A stretch of 64,000 nt of DNA from Flavobacterium aquatile LMG 4008 = ATCC 11947 (GTDB taxonomy: Bacteria > Bacteroidota > Bacteroidia > Flavobacteriales > Flavobacteriaceae): assembly GCF_000757385.1 (NCBI RefSeq), contig NZ_JRHH01000002.1, positions 62,001-126,000 on the forward strand, read 5' to 3'. Under the pieces are notes generated by a model. The model was not told the origin of the DNA. It saw nothing but the letters and a program-made list of their open reading frames with translations, and did not search any database. This document shows positions 33,933 through 42,259 of the stretch, one piece after another (the stretch's first letter is position 1; each line of letters begins with the position of its first letter). The position numbers and the translations under genes are program-made.

Positions 33933-34089
33933 CACAATTTGAAATGGAATTTTATCAAACGTTTGTTAATAAAATTAAAGTTTTAATCGCCTTGAATTTC
34001 GTTAATTACCAAAGATTTAGTTTTCAATTTTTGATAATCGATGAAATTTGTGTTCATTAATTTTATAAATTGCTTGAAAAATACTTTAG

Positions 34090-35430
34090 ATGAAAAAATT
34101 CTTTAAAATCTTCGCTGTTTTAGTAGTACTACTTTTAGTTTATCTTCGAATAGCAATTTATCCACAACTCGATTTAATATCTGGATTTGCATCCAAAAGT
34201 GTAGCTTCGGGACATTTTATTGATAATCGATCGTTGGAAACCATTCAGCAAGGCGATAATGATATCCCAAAAATTGATTGGGCAAAAAACACCATTAATG
34301 ATTCTGAAAAATTTGTAACAGCAACAGTTTACGGATTAAAAGAACGCAAAGCCATTTACCGTGAAGGTTTGGGCGCGACTTTAATCAATGATGATTTTGA
34401 TGTTTCAAAACCATATAATGTTCCGAAAAGAAACAAATTAGAGAATAATTTACCTTTTCCCTACGGAAACAACGAACCTAAAGACACCGTTTTTTCAAAC
34501 ATAAATTACGAAAAATTAAATACAGCTGTCGTCAATGCTTTTGATAAAAAAGGCAAAAAAGACAAGCGAACACGTTCAGTGATTGTGATTTACAAAGACA
34601 AAATAATTGCTGAAAAATACGACACAGGATTCAACAAAAACTCAAGAATTCTGGGTTGGTCGATGACTAAAAGTTTGACTGCAACGTACTTTGGAATTTT
34701 ACAAAAACAAGGCAAAATCGACATCTCAAAACCAGCCCCAATTGCCGAATGGAAAAATGATGAGCGCAAACACATCACCATCAACGATTTACTTCACATG
34801 AATTCTGGTTTGGAATGGGAAGAAAATTATTCTAAAATATGTGATGCTACCAAAATGCTTTTCATTGAAGAAGACATGACGCAATCGCAAATCAACAAAC
34901 CTTTGGTTGGTAAGCCAAATAACACTTGGAATTACTCATCAGGAACAACCAATTTGTTAAGCGGAATTTTAAGAAAACAGTTTAAAACCCATCAAGAATA
35001 TTTAGATTTTTGGTACAATAGTTTATTTGATAAAATCGGAATGAATTCTGCTTTGGTAGAAACCGATATGGCAGGAAATTTTGTAGGTTCGTCTTATGGT
35101 TGGGCAACGACAAGAGATTGGGCAAAATTTGGATTGCTCTATTTACACAAAGGGAATTGGAAGGGCGAACAACTATTTAATGAAAGTTGGGCGAAATTTG
35201 TAGCAACGCCAACCAATACTTCTAACGGAAGATATGGTGGACAATTTTGGTTAAATGCTGGTGGATATTTCCCTAAAGTTCCTCGAGATATGTTTTATGC
35301 AAGCGGTTATCAAGGTCAAATGGTGGCAATTTTCCCAAGTCATGATTTAGTAATTGTGCGCATGGGATTGAGCGAAAGTTTTGATTTTAATGGGTTTTTG
35401 AGTGAAGTTATTGGGAGTTTGAAAAAGTAA
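34090..35430 (+). CDS. Beta-lactamase-fold serine hydrolase (class C / 6-aminohexanoate-dimer-hydrolase-like)
   Basis: The 446-residue protein has an uncleaved signal or membrane anchor (about 6-24). The nucleophile motif SxxK is SMTK (Ser 191, Lys 194) and a YSS motif follows in NYSSGTTNLLSG near residue 279-290; a C-terminal YQGQMVAIFP replaces the classic KTG box. Family members include EstB esterases, D-aminopeptidases and 6-aminohexanoate hydrolases; true beta-lactamase activity is uncommon in this subgroup. It lies on the plus strand between two minus-strand suf segments and so may be an insertion there. Confidence 0.8.
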   Translation: MKKFFKIFAVLVVLLLVYLRIAIYPQLDLISGFASKSVASGHFIDNRSLETIQQGDNDIPKIDWAKNTINDSEKFVTATVYGLKERKAIYREGLGATLINDDFDVSKPYNVPKRNKLENNLPFPYGNNEPKDTVFSNINYEKLNTAVVNAFDKKGKKDKRTRSVIVIYKDKIIAEKYDTGFNKNSRILGWSMTKSLTATYFGILQKQGKIDISKPAPIAEWKNDERKHITINDLLHMNSGLEWEENYSKICDATKMLFIEEDMTQSQINKPLVGKPNNTWNYSSGTTNLLSGILRKQFKTHQEYLDFWYNSLFDKIGMNSALVETDMAGNFVGSSYGWATTRDWAKFGLLYLHKGNWKGEQLFNESWAKFVATPTNTSNGRYGGQFWLNAGGYFPKVPRDMFYASGYQGQMVAIFPSHDLVIVRMGLSESFDFNGFLSEVIGSLKK

Positions 35431-35434
35431 TATT

Positions 35435-35605
35435 ATGAATAAGAAAGCTCTTTTTCCTATTTTACTTTGTTTATCTGGTTTTTTTCTATTGGGTTTTGGA
35501 TTCACAACAACAATAGGTCATCCATTCAATACTTTTTGTTTTTTACTAGGTTTTGTCTTAATGATTTTTGGAGCAATTCTATTTATTAGATGTGTATTTG
35601 AATAG
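35435..35605 (+). CDS. Small 56-residue membrane protein with two transmembrane helices
   Basis: The frame from ATG 35435 to TAG 35605 encodes MNKKALFPILLCLSGFFLLG at the start, a short polar loop TTTIGHPFN and a second hydrophobic helix ending LFIRCVFE. The positive-inside pattern (NKK before helix 1, R after helix 2) supports a real hairpin membrane protein. It starts 4 bases after the hydrolase stop, so it is probably co-translated. No family recognised. Confidence 0.55.
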   Translation: MNKKALFPILLCLSGFFLLGFGFTTTIGHPFNTFCFLLGFVLMIFGAILFIRCVFE

Positions 35606-35729
35606 TGATTATCTCCCAAAATATTCTCAAATTGCCCATGTTTTCTTTACAATATTTTTAAATAAATATAGTTATAGTATTTATTGTGACTATAATCTTA
35701 TAAATTTACACTTATTAAATATACAAAAA

Positions 35730-36425
35730 ATGAAAAAAACTAACAGAATCTTTACATTACTACTAATTTTCACAACTGCATTATTAACATCTTGTAGCAG
35801 TGATGATAGCGGCGAATCTAATGGAACTACAACCGGAGATTATTTTCCAATGAAATTAAATAATACATGGAATTTTAATGCTAATGGAAACACAGAACAA
35901 CTAAAAATGATTGGAACTGATGAATTTGGAGGCACAACTTATTACGAGCTTCAAGATGAAGGTGACGATTCTGGTTTAAATACACAGTATTGGGTAACTA
36001 AAAAAGGAGCTACATATTATCAAAAAATTGCTGATGTAACTTCAGTTCAAAGTGGTGTTACCATTAATATAAAAGGGTATCAAATACCGATGTTAAAAGA
36101 TGATTTGGATGTTAACGAAACATGGTCTGGAACACTTCGTCCTAAAGTAACTTTTAGTTATAATGGTAACAGCGGTTCATTGCCTACAACGGTTACATAT
36201 ACCGGTAAAATAATAGCAAGAGATGCAACAGAAGTTATAAACGGTGTAACATACACAAACATCATTAAAATGACAATGGATGCAGAAACTAACGTTGATG
36301 GACAAATTAATGAAGTGTTTACAGAATATTGGTTTGCTAAAGACATTGGTCCAGTAAGAGAATATGAAACTTTGAATGGTGGTGTTACAAACGAAAGATC
36401 GTTAATTAATTACACACTTAATTAA
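35730..36425 (+). CDS. Uncharacterised lipoprotein
   Basis: The 231-residue protein has a lipobox (ALLTSC) followed by SSDDSGES, an acidic surface-export type signal. The rest is a beta-rich domain with a repeated pattern: YFPMKLNNTWNFN, YYELQDEGDDSG, YWVTKKGATYYQK, YTNIIKMTMDAETN and a closing EYWFAKDIGPVREYE. This resembles small flavobacterial lipoproteins of unknown function. I chose ATG 35730 because a 54-codon upstream extension in the same frame has no signal peptide and overlaps the preceding small gene. Confidence 0.75.
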   Translation: MKKTNRIFTLLLIFTTALLTSCSSDDSGESNGTTTGDYFPMKLNNTWNFNANGNTEQLKMIGTDEFGGTTYYELQDEGDDSGLNTQYWVTKKGATYYQKIADVTSVQSGVTINIKGYQIPMLKDDLDVNETWSGTLRPKVTFSYNGNSGSLPTTVTYTGKIIARDATEVINGVTYTNIIKMTMDAETNVDGQINEVFTEYWFAKDIGPVREYETLNGGVTNERSLINYTLN

Positions 36426-36441
36426 AGAAAATAAACTGCTT

Positions 36442-36473
36442 AAAAAAAGGTTCAAAATTTGAACCTTTTTTTA
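36442..36473. terminator. Bidirectional terminator between the lipoprotein gene and sufD
   Basis: GGTTCAAA / TTTGAACC stem flanked by A and T runs of seven or more bases lies between convergent genes. Confidence 0.9.
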
Positions 36474-36476
36474 TAT

Positions 36477-37793
36477 CTATAAATCAAACCCTAAATTAAC
36501 ACCCAATTTAGTTGCGATAATCTTAGTAATTCGTTTTTTAAGTTCTGGTATTTTGATGCTTTCAATTACTTCGTTTGAGAAGGCGTACATTAATAATGCT
36601 TTGGCTTCTTTCTTTGGAATACCGCGTTGTTGCATGTAAAACATGGCGCTTTCGTCTAGCTGACCAATCGTGCATCCGTGCGAACATTTCACATCGTCTG
36701 CGAAGATTTCTAATTGTGGTTTGGCGTTTATTGTAGCTTTATCACCTAATAAAATATTGTTGTTTTGCTGAAAAGCATCTGTTTTTTGCGCTTCTTTTTC
36801 TACATAAATTTTTCCGTTGAAAACTCCTGTTGAGCTATCGGCAAGAATGGTTTTGTAGTTTTGATGACTTTCGCAATTTGGCGTTGCGTGATTTACAAGT
36901 GTGTAATGATCAACATGTTGCTTGTCGCCAATAATGGTAATTCCTTTCAACGTAGAATCAATTCTTTCTCCAAAATGATAGAAATTCAAGTTGTTTCTTG
37001 TGATGTTTCCACCAAAAGAAAACGTGTGAACCGAAACTCTACTTTCTTGTTTTTGAGAAATATACGTATTATCAATTAAGTTTGCCGATAGCAAATCATT
37101 CTGAATTTTATAGTAATCTGCAATGGCACGTTTTTGAGCAAAAATCTCTGTTACAGCATTGGTCAACACTGGATTTTCATTCAGCGATTGATGTCTTTCA
37201 ATAATTTGAACGTGTGCATTTTCGCCTACAATAACCAAATTTCTAGGCTGAACCATCAACGCATCTTCTACTCCTGTTGAGAAATAGATGATTTCGATTG
37301 GTTTTTCAACGACTTTACTTTTTGGGATGTTGATGTACGCACCTTCATTTGCGAAAGCAGTATTTAACGAGGTTAACGTTTCGTCTTTACTGGCAATTTT
37401 ATTGAAATATTCATCGATTACCATTTTGTATTTTGGTTTTGTCAATGCCGATGACATTAAGCAAACGTCCAATCCGTCGTGGGTTGTTGATGATAAAAAC
37501 GAAGAGAATTTTCCGTCTACGAAAATCACTTTATACGTATCAATTTCATGCAAGAAGTATTTTTTTACCTCAGCAAATTCGATAGCATTTTCGTGTTTTG
37601 GAAATACAGAATAGTCATTTTTTAGAATGGTATTCAATGAGGTGTATTTCCAAGCTTCCTCTTTTTTAGTTGGGAAACCTTTGTTTTCAAAGTTTTTTAT
37701 GGCCGAAGTACGCACATCGTGAAGTTCTGAGTGAACGTCAATTTGCTCTTCGAAAGCCATGAATGAGGATATAAGTTTTTCTTTTAATTCCAT
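36477..37793 (-). CDS. sufD: Fe-S cluster assembly protein SufD
   Basis: SufD forms the SufBC2D scaffold on which Fe-S clusters are built. The 438-residue protein has the family's beta-helix core and the C-terminal signature: DDVKCSHGCTIGQLDESAMFYMQQRGIP (about 370-400, with the conserved His and Cys) then KKEAKALLMYAF. It is the last gene of the sufABCD unit; a terminator follows directly. The 70-base gap to sufC contains a set of GTTGTC-type repeats. Confidence 0.95.
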   Translation of the reverse strand: MELKEKLISSFMAFEEQIDVHSELHDVRTSAIKNFENKGFPTKKEEAWKYTSLNTILKNDYSVFPKHENAIEFAEVKKYFLHEIDTYKVIFVDGKFSSFLSSTTHDGLDVCLMSSALTKPKYKMVIDEYFNKIASKDETLTSLNTAFANEGAYINIPKSKVVEKPIEIIYFSTGVEDALMVQPRNLVIVGENAHVQIIERHQSLNENPVLTNAVTEIFAQKRAIADYYKIQNDLLSANLIDNTYISQKQESRVSVHTFSFGGNITRNNLNFYHFGERIDSTLKGITIIGDKQHVDHYTLVNHATPNCESHQNYKTILADSSTGVFNGKIYVEKEAQKTDAFQQNNNILLGDKATINAKPQLEIFADDVKCSHGCTIGQLDESAMFYMQQRGIPKKEAKALLMYAFSNEVIESIKIPELKKRITKIIATKLGVNLGFDL

Positions 37794-37800
37794 ATTTTTT

Positions 37801-37860
37801 GTTGTCGGTTGTCAGTTGTTTTTGTTGTCAGTTTGAAACCGAGAACAGACAACTGAGAAC
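37801..37860. repeat. Cluster of GTTGTC / CAGTTGT words between sufC and sufD
   Basis: GTTGTC occurs at 37801-37806, 37808-37813 and 37824-37829, and GACAACTG at 37848-37855. CAGTTGT (37813-37819) and ACAACTG (37849-37855) can pair as a hairpin. It occupies nearly the whole gap between two co-directional suf genes without a T run, so transcription probably continues through it. Confidence 0.55.
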
Positions 37861-37863
37861 TTT

Positions 37864-38616
37864 TTAAACTTCTAATTCTGCTTTAATCCAATCGTATCCT
37901 TTTTCCTCAAGCTCGTAAGCCAATTCTTTTCCGCCCGATTTTACGATTTTTCCATCCATTAAAACGTGAACGAAATCTGGAATAATATAATCTAATAAAC
38001 GTTGGTAGTGCGTAATTACTAATACCGCGTTGTTTTCGTTTTTAAGCTTGTTAACACCATTTGCAACAATTCGAAGCGCATCGATATCCAAACCAGAATC
38101 GGTCTCGTCCAGAATCGCTAATTTTGGTTCCAACATTGCCATCTGGAAAATCTCGTTACGTTTCTTTTCACCACCAGAAAAACCTTCGTTTAACGAACGA
38201 GAAAGAAATTTACGGTCAATTTCTAATAATTCTGATTTTTCACGGATTAATTTCAGCATTTCGTTGGCTGGCATTTCTTCTTTTCCGTTGGCTTTTCTAC
38301 TTTCGTTTATTGCCGTCTTCATGAAATTGGTAACAGAAACTCCTGGAATTTCTACAGGATATTGGAACGATAAGAAAACACCTTTGTGAGCGCGTTCTTC
38401 TGGAGCCAATTCTGAAATATCTTCTCCTTCCAAAAGGATTTGACCATCAGTAACGGTGTAATTTTCATTTCCTGCAATAATCGAAGAAAGTGTAGATTTT
38501 CCGGCACCATTTGGTCCCATAATTGCGTGAACTTCTCCTGCGTTTATCTCAAGATTAATTCCTTTTAATATTTCTTTGTCTTCAACTGAAGCGTGTAAAT
38601 TTTTTATTGATAACAT
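37864..38616 (-). CDS. sufC: Fe-S cluster assembly ATPase SufC
   Basis: SufC is the ABC-type ATPase of the SufBCD scaffold. The 250-residue protein shows Walker [10 protein letters not shown] (about 35-43), the SufC-type signature [10 protein letters not shown] (about 146-155), Walker [13 protein letters not shown] (about 166-177) and the H-loop His in VITHYQRLL. It lies between sufB (35 bases) and sufD in the order typical for Bacteroidota. Confidence 0.97.
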   Translation of the reverse strand: MLSIKNLHASVEDKEILKGINLEINAGEVHAIMGPNGAGKSTLSSIIAGNENYTVTDGQILLEGEDISELAPEERAHKGVFLSFQYPVEIPGVSVTNFMKTAINESRKANGKEEMPANEMLKLIREKSELLEIDRKFLSRSLNEGFSGGEKKRNEIFQMAMLEPKLAILDETDSGLDIDALRIVANGVNKLKNENNAVLVITHYQRLLDYIIPDFVHVLMDGKIVKSGGKELAYELEEKGYDWIKAELEV

Positions 38617-38651
38617 TTTTTGAATGTGTTTTTATTCTGATTTAATTTTGA

Positions 38652-40100
38652 TTAACCTACTGAACCTTCAAGTGAAATTTCCAATAATTTTTGTGCTTCT
38701 ACAGCAAATTCCATTGGTAATTTATTTAAAACTTCTTTACTGAAACCGTTTACGATTAAAGCAATTGCTTTTTCGGTTGGAATTCCTCGTTGGTTGCAAT
38801 AGAAAACTTGGTCTTCTCCAATTTTAGAAGTCGTTGCTTCGTGTTCGATTTTGGCTGATGAATTTTTGCTTTCGATGTATGGAAAAGTATGCGCACCACA
38901 ATTATTTCCCATTAAAAGTGAATCACATTGCGAGAAGTTTCTAGCATTTTCTGCATTGGCACTAATTCGAACTAAACCTCTATAACTATTTTGAGATTTT
39001 CCTGCAGAAATTCCTTTAGAAATAATAGTAGATTTGGTATTTTTACCTAAATGAACCATTTTAGTTCCAGTATCGGCTTGCTGGAAATTATTGGTAACTG
39101 CAATCGAATAAAATTCTCCTATAGAATTGTCTCCTTTTAAAACCACCGATGGATATTTCCAAGTTACAGCTGAACCAGTTTCTACTTGCGTCCAAGAGAT
39201 TTTTGCATTTTTCTCACAAATTCCTCTTTTCGTAACGAAATTGAAAACTCCACCTTTTCCTTCTTTATTTCCTGGATACCAGTTTTGTACCGTCGAATAT
39301 TTTATTTCGGCGTTGTCCATTGCGATTAATTCTACAACAGCAGCGTGCAATTGATTTTCATCACGACTTGGCGCTGTACAACCTTCAAGATACGAAACAT
39401 AACTACCTTCGTCGGCAATTAAAAGTGTTCTTTCAAATTGACCTGTACCTGCTTGATTGATACGGAAATACGTTGATAATTCCATAGGACAACGAACGCC
39501 TTTTGGAATATAACAGAAACTTCCATCAGAGAAAACAGCCGAATTTAAAGCCGCATAAAAATTGTCTCTTTGTGGCACAACAGTTCCTAAATATTTCTGA
39601 ACTAAATCTGGATATTCACGAATTGCCTCAGAAATACTCATGAAAATAATTCCTTTTTCCGCCAATGTTTTCTTGAAAGTAGTTGCTACCGAAACCGAAT
39701 CGACAACAATATCCATAGCGACATTGTTCATCATTTTCTGCTCGTCGATCGAAATTCCTAACTTTTTATACATTTCTAAAAGGTCTGGATCAACGTCATC
39801 CAATGTTTTATTCGGATCGGCTTTTTTAGGTGCCGAATAATATGAAATTGCCTGAAAATCGGGTTTTTCATAATGAACATTTGCCCATTCTGGTTCGACC
39901 ATTTCTTGCCAAGCACGAAAGGCTTCAATACGCCAATCGGTCATCCATTGCGGTTCTTCTTTTTTCAAAGAAATCGCACGAACTATATCTTCATTTAATC
40001 CAATAGGAAACGTCTCAGAATCTAAATCGGTGTAAAATCCGTATTCATATTCTTTAGTTTCTAATTCTATTTTTAAATCGTCTTCTGTGTATTTTGACAT
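38652..40100 (-). CDS. sufB: Fe-S cluster assembly protein SufB
   Basis: SufB is the cluster-holding subunit of the SufBC2D scaffold. The 482-residue protein begins [20 protein letters not shown] and contains the SufB hallmarks [36 protein letters not shown] (the conserved Cys) and [15 protein letters not shown] near residues 400-415. I chose the ATG at 40100, 11 bases after the sufA stop; the 14 extra codons up to 40142 run back into the sufA 3' end and are not conserved-looking. Confidence 0.96.
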   Translation of the reverse strand: MSKYTEDDLKIELETKEYEYGFYTDLDSETFPIGLNEDIVRAISLKKEEPQWMTDWRIEAFRAWQEMVEPEWANVHYEKPDFQAISYYSAPKKADPNKTLDDVDPDLLEMYKKLGISIDEQKMMNNVAMDIVVDSVSVATTFKKTLAEKGIIFMSISEAIREYPDLVQKYLGTVVPQRDNFYAALNSAVFSDGSFCYIPKGVRCPMELSTYFRINQAGTGQFERTLLIADEGSYVSYLEGCTAPSRDENQLHAAVVELIAMDNAEIKYSTVQNWYPGNKEGKGGVFNFVTKRGICEKNAKISWTQVETGSAVTWKYPSVVLKGDNSIGEFYSIAVTNNFQQADTGTKMVHLGKNTKSTIISKGISAGKSQNSYRGLVRISANAENARNFSQCDSLLMGNNCGAHTFPYIESKNSSAKIEHEATTSKIGEDQVFYCNQRGIPTEKAIALIVNGFSKEVLNKLPMEFAVEAQKLLEISLEGSVG

Positions 40101-40111
40101 TTTATTTTGTT

Positions 40112-40441
40112 TTATAGAGAAAATGATTCTCCGCATCCACAAGTTCTTGATGCATTTGGATTGTTAAAAACAAATCCTTTTCCATTCAATCCGCCAGAAA
40201 ATTCTAAAACTGTTCCCGCTAAATACAAGAATGATTTCTTTTCTACGGCTATTTTTACATGATTATCTTCAAAAACTTTGTCGTTTTCACCCAGTTCTTT
40301 GTCAAATTTTAATTCATATGACAAGCCTGAGCAACCACCACTTTTTACGCCCACTCGAACGTAATCTTGGGCAGCGTCAAAACCGTCTTCCTGCATCATT
40401 GCAACGATTTTTTTACTTGCGTCATCAGATACTTTTATCAT
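40112..40441 (-). CDS. sufA: A-type Fe-S carrier protein SufA/IscA
   Basis: A-type carriers receive Fe-S clusters and hand them to client proteins. The 109-residue protein has the three conserved cysteines: SGGCSGLSY (about residue 37) and RTCGCGESF at the C-terminus (Cys 103 and 105 by count). It is the first gene of the sufABCD operon, behind a -7 element at 40526-40533. Confidence 0.95.
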   Translation of the reverse strand: MIKVSDDASKKIVAMMQEDGFDAAQDYVRVGVKSGGCSGLSYELKFDKELGENDKVFEDNHVKIAVEKKSFLYLAGTVLEFSGGLNGKGFVFNNPNASRTCGCGESFSL

Positions 40442-40525
40442 AACTTTTTAATTATTAGCGTTTTATTCAAAATTAGACATGATAAAAAAGTGTATTTACT
40501 ATTTTGATTTTGTCTAAATTAAAGG

Positions 40526-40533
40526 CAAAGATA
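40526..40533 (-). promoter_or_regulatory. -7 promoter element TATCTTTG of the sufABCD operon
   Basis: TATCTTTG on the minus strand matches TAnnTTTG. It lies about 85 bases before the sufA ATG, leaving a leader of roughly 75 nt that could carry regulation; no riboswitch is recognisable. Confidence 0.55.
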
Positions 40534-40661
40534 CGTCATATTTCGTTTTTTACATAATTACTAACATTTTTATAACGAATAATAGAATAGAAAAAAATGA
40601 TTTTAACGTGATTCAAAACAACCATTTTAGTAAATTGCAACGTTTTTAATCATAAAAAATC

Positions 40662-41519
40662 ATGAAACTTTATCCAATTGAGGCAGGAAATTTTAAATTA
40701 GATGGCGGAGCAATGTTTGGCGTTGTACCAAAAACAATCTGGAATAAAACAAATCCTGCAGACGAAAATAATCTTATTGATATTGCTGCAAGATGTTTGT
40801 TAATTGAAGATGGAAACCGACTGATTTTGATTGACACCGGAATGGGTAATAAACAATCGGAGAAGTTTTTTGGTTATTATTCACTTTGGGGAAACCATTC
40901 GCTTGATAAATCATTAGCTAAATATGGTTTTCACAGAGATGACGTGACGGATGTTTTTATGACGCATTTGCATTTTGACCATTGTGGTGGAAGTGTTAAT
41001 TGGAATAAAGATAAAACTGGTTATGAAGTTGCTTTTAAAAATGCAAAATTTTGGACCAATGACAACCATTGGGAATGGGCTACCAAACCAAATCAACGTG
41101 AAAAAGCTTCGTTTCTTTCAGAAAATATTTTGCCAATGCAAGAAAGTGGTCAACTAAATTTCATCAAAAGATCTGAAGGAGATTTCTTAGGAAAATCAGA
41201 ATTAGATTTTGGAATTTTCTTTGTTGATGGCCATACCGAAAAAATGATGATTCCGCACATTCAATATCAGGATAAAACGATAGTTTTTTGTGCCGATTTA
41301 ATTCCGACTGCCGGACATTTACCTTTACCTTATGTTATGGGATATGACACTCGACCACTTTTAACGATGCCCGAAAAATCTAAGTTTTTAGAAAATTGTG
41401 CCGAAAATAATTTCTATTTAGTATTAGAACACGATGCTCATAACGAAATAATCACAGTAGAAAAAACCGAAAAAGGCATTCGATTGAAAGATGTTTTTAA
41501 ATGTGAAGATGTATTTTAA
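40662..41519 (+). CDS. Metallo-beta-lactamase-fold hydrolase (lactonase-like)
   Basis: The 285-residue protein has the di-zinc motif THLHFDHCGG (about 105-114), a His in FVDGHTEKM (about 190), the bridging Asp in VFCADLIPT (about 214) and a last His in VLEHDAHNE (about 264-268). The length and ordering are like AHL lactonases and related N-acyl or phosphotriesterase-like MBL enzymes, but the substrate cannot be read. No signal peptide, so it acts in the cytosol. A terminator follows at 41540-41581. Confidence 0.85.
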   Translation: MKLYPIEAGNFKLDGGAMFGVVPKTIWNKTNPADENNLIDIAARCLLIEDGNRLILIDTGMGNKQSEKFFGYYSLWGNHSLDKSLAKYGFHRDDVTDVFMTHLHFDHCGGSVNWNKDKTGYEVAFKNAKFWTNDNHWEWATKPNQREKASFLSENILPMQESGQLNFIKRSEGDFLGKSELDFGIFFVDGHTEKMMIPHIQYQDKTIVFCADLIPTAGHLPLPYVMGYDTRPLLTMPEKSKFLENCAENNFYLVLEHDAHNEIITVEKTEKGIRLKDVFKCEDVF

Positions 41520-41539
41520 TTCAATATAAATCTCATTTT

Positions 41540-41581
41540 AAGCGCATTATCTTTATTGATTTTGCGCTTTTCTATTTTTTA
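41540..41581 (+). terminator. Terminator after the MBL-fold hydrolase gene
   Basis: AAGCGCA (41540-41546) pairs with TGCGCTT (41563-41569) around a 16-nt loop, followed by a T-rich tail. Confidence 0.65.
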
Positions 41582-41641
41582 TAAAATTCTAAATTATTGT
41601 TAAACTTTTAATTGATATATCAATATTTGATAAATCATTTT

Positions 41642-41649
41642 TAAGTTTG
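41642..41649 (+). promoter_or_regulatory. -7 promoter element TAAGTTTG of the MarR-family gene
   Basis: TAAGTTTG matches TAnnTTTG and lies 15 bases before the ATG at 41665. It overlaps a TTG at 41647 that could otherwise be read as a start, supporting the downstream ATG. Confidence 0.55.
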
Positions 41650-41664
41650 TTTAAAATATATTCC

Positions 41665-42096
41665 ATGGAAAATTTAAACAATGTAATTTTTTACAACATT
41701 GAGCAAGCCATCAAAACCTACAGAATGTATGCTCAAAAACAAATAAAATCACACGATTTAAAAATAACGGTTGACCAATGGCTTGTTTTAAAAAGCTTGA
41801 AAGAAAATCCGAAAGCTAATCAGCAAGAACTTGCCGAAACAGTTTTTAAAGACACTGCATCGATTACAAGAATTATAGATTTATTAGTAAAATCGGAGTT
41901 TGTAGAACGTGAAATTAATCTTAACGACAGAAGAAAATTTGATCTTATGATTACGTCAAATGGAGAAAAAATTCTTGCAAAAACACATGTAATTGTTTTA
42001 GAAAATAGAAAAAAAGCACTTAACGGAATATCAGAAAATGATATAAAAATCTTAAATGAGACTTTGCAAAAAATAACAAAAAACTGTAAACATTAA
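41665..42096 (+). CDS. MarR-family transcriptional regulator
   Basis: The 143-residue protein has the MarR layout: N-terminal dimer helices, winged HTH with NPKANQQELAETVFKDTASITRIIDLLVKSEFV (about 48-80), the wing ending EREINLNDRRKFDL, where the D-R pair is characteristic, and C-terminal dimer helices. The target genes are unknown; the following 26-residue membrane peptide and the S8 peptidase gene are candidates by position only. Confidence 0.88.
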   Translation: MENLNNVIFYNIEQAIKTYRMYAQKQIKSHDLKITVDQWLVLKSLKENPKANQQELAETVFKDTASITRIIDLLVKSEFVEREINLNDRRKFDLMITSNGEKILAKTHVIVLENRKKALNGISENDIKILNETLQKITKNCKH

Positions 42097-42108
42097 AACT
42101 GAAAAATC

Positions 42109-42189
42109 ATGATACGAATAATACTTTATTTGACCGTCGCCATAATTACAGCCATCAAAATTTTTGTTTTGGGACTATTAAATTTATAA
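42109..42189 (+). CDS. Possible 26-residue single-helix membrane peptide
   Basis: ATG 42109 to TAA 42189 encodes MIRIILYLTVAIITAIKIFV and a short GLLNL tail, a single hydrophobic helix with a basic N-terminus. It starts 12 bases after the MarR stop, so it could be co-transcribed. Such short ORFs can be chance; the amphipathic order and spacing make it plausible. Confidence 0.35.
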   Translation: MIRIILYLTVAIITAIKIFVLGLLNL

Positions 42190-42229
42190 AATAAAGTTAA
42201 GAAACCCTTTCAAAACAATTGAAACTTAC

Positions 42230-42237
42230 TATTTTTG
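42230..42237 (+). promoter_or_regulatory. -7 promoter element TATTTTTG of the S8 peptidase gene
   Basis: TATTTTTG matches TAnnTTTG and lies 22 bases before the ATG at 42260. Confidence 0.5.
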
Positions 42238-42259
42238 AACACTTAATACATTTTTAACT

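Noticed and set aside
34158..34166. Perfect DnaA box TTATCCACA
   Set aside because: It is a single copy inside the hydrolase gene; one 9-mer is expected by chance in AT-rich sequence of this length. No box cluster was found.
35568..35729. Longer N-terminus for the lipoprotein at 35730
   Set aside because: It would place 54 residues before a clean lipoprotein signal and overlap the small membrane protein gene.
40101..40142. Longer N-terminus for SufB
   Set aside because: The added residues run back into the sufA 3' end and do not look like SufB sequence; ATG 40100 fits.
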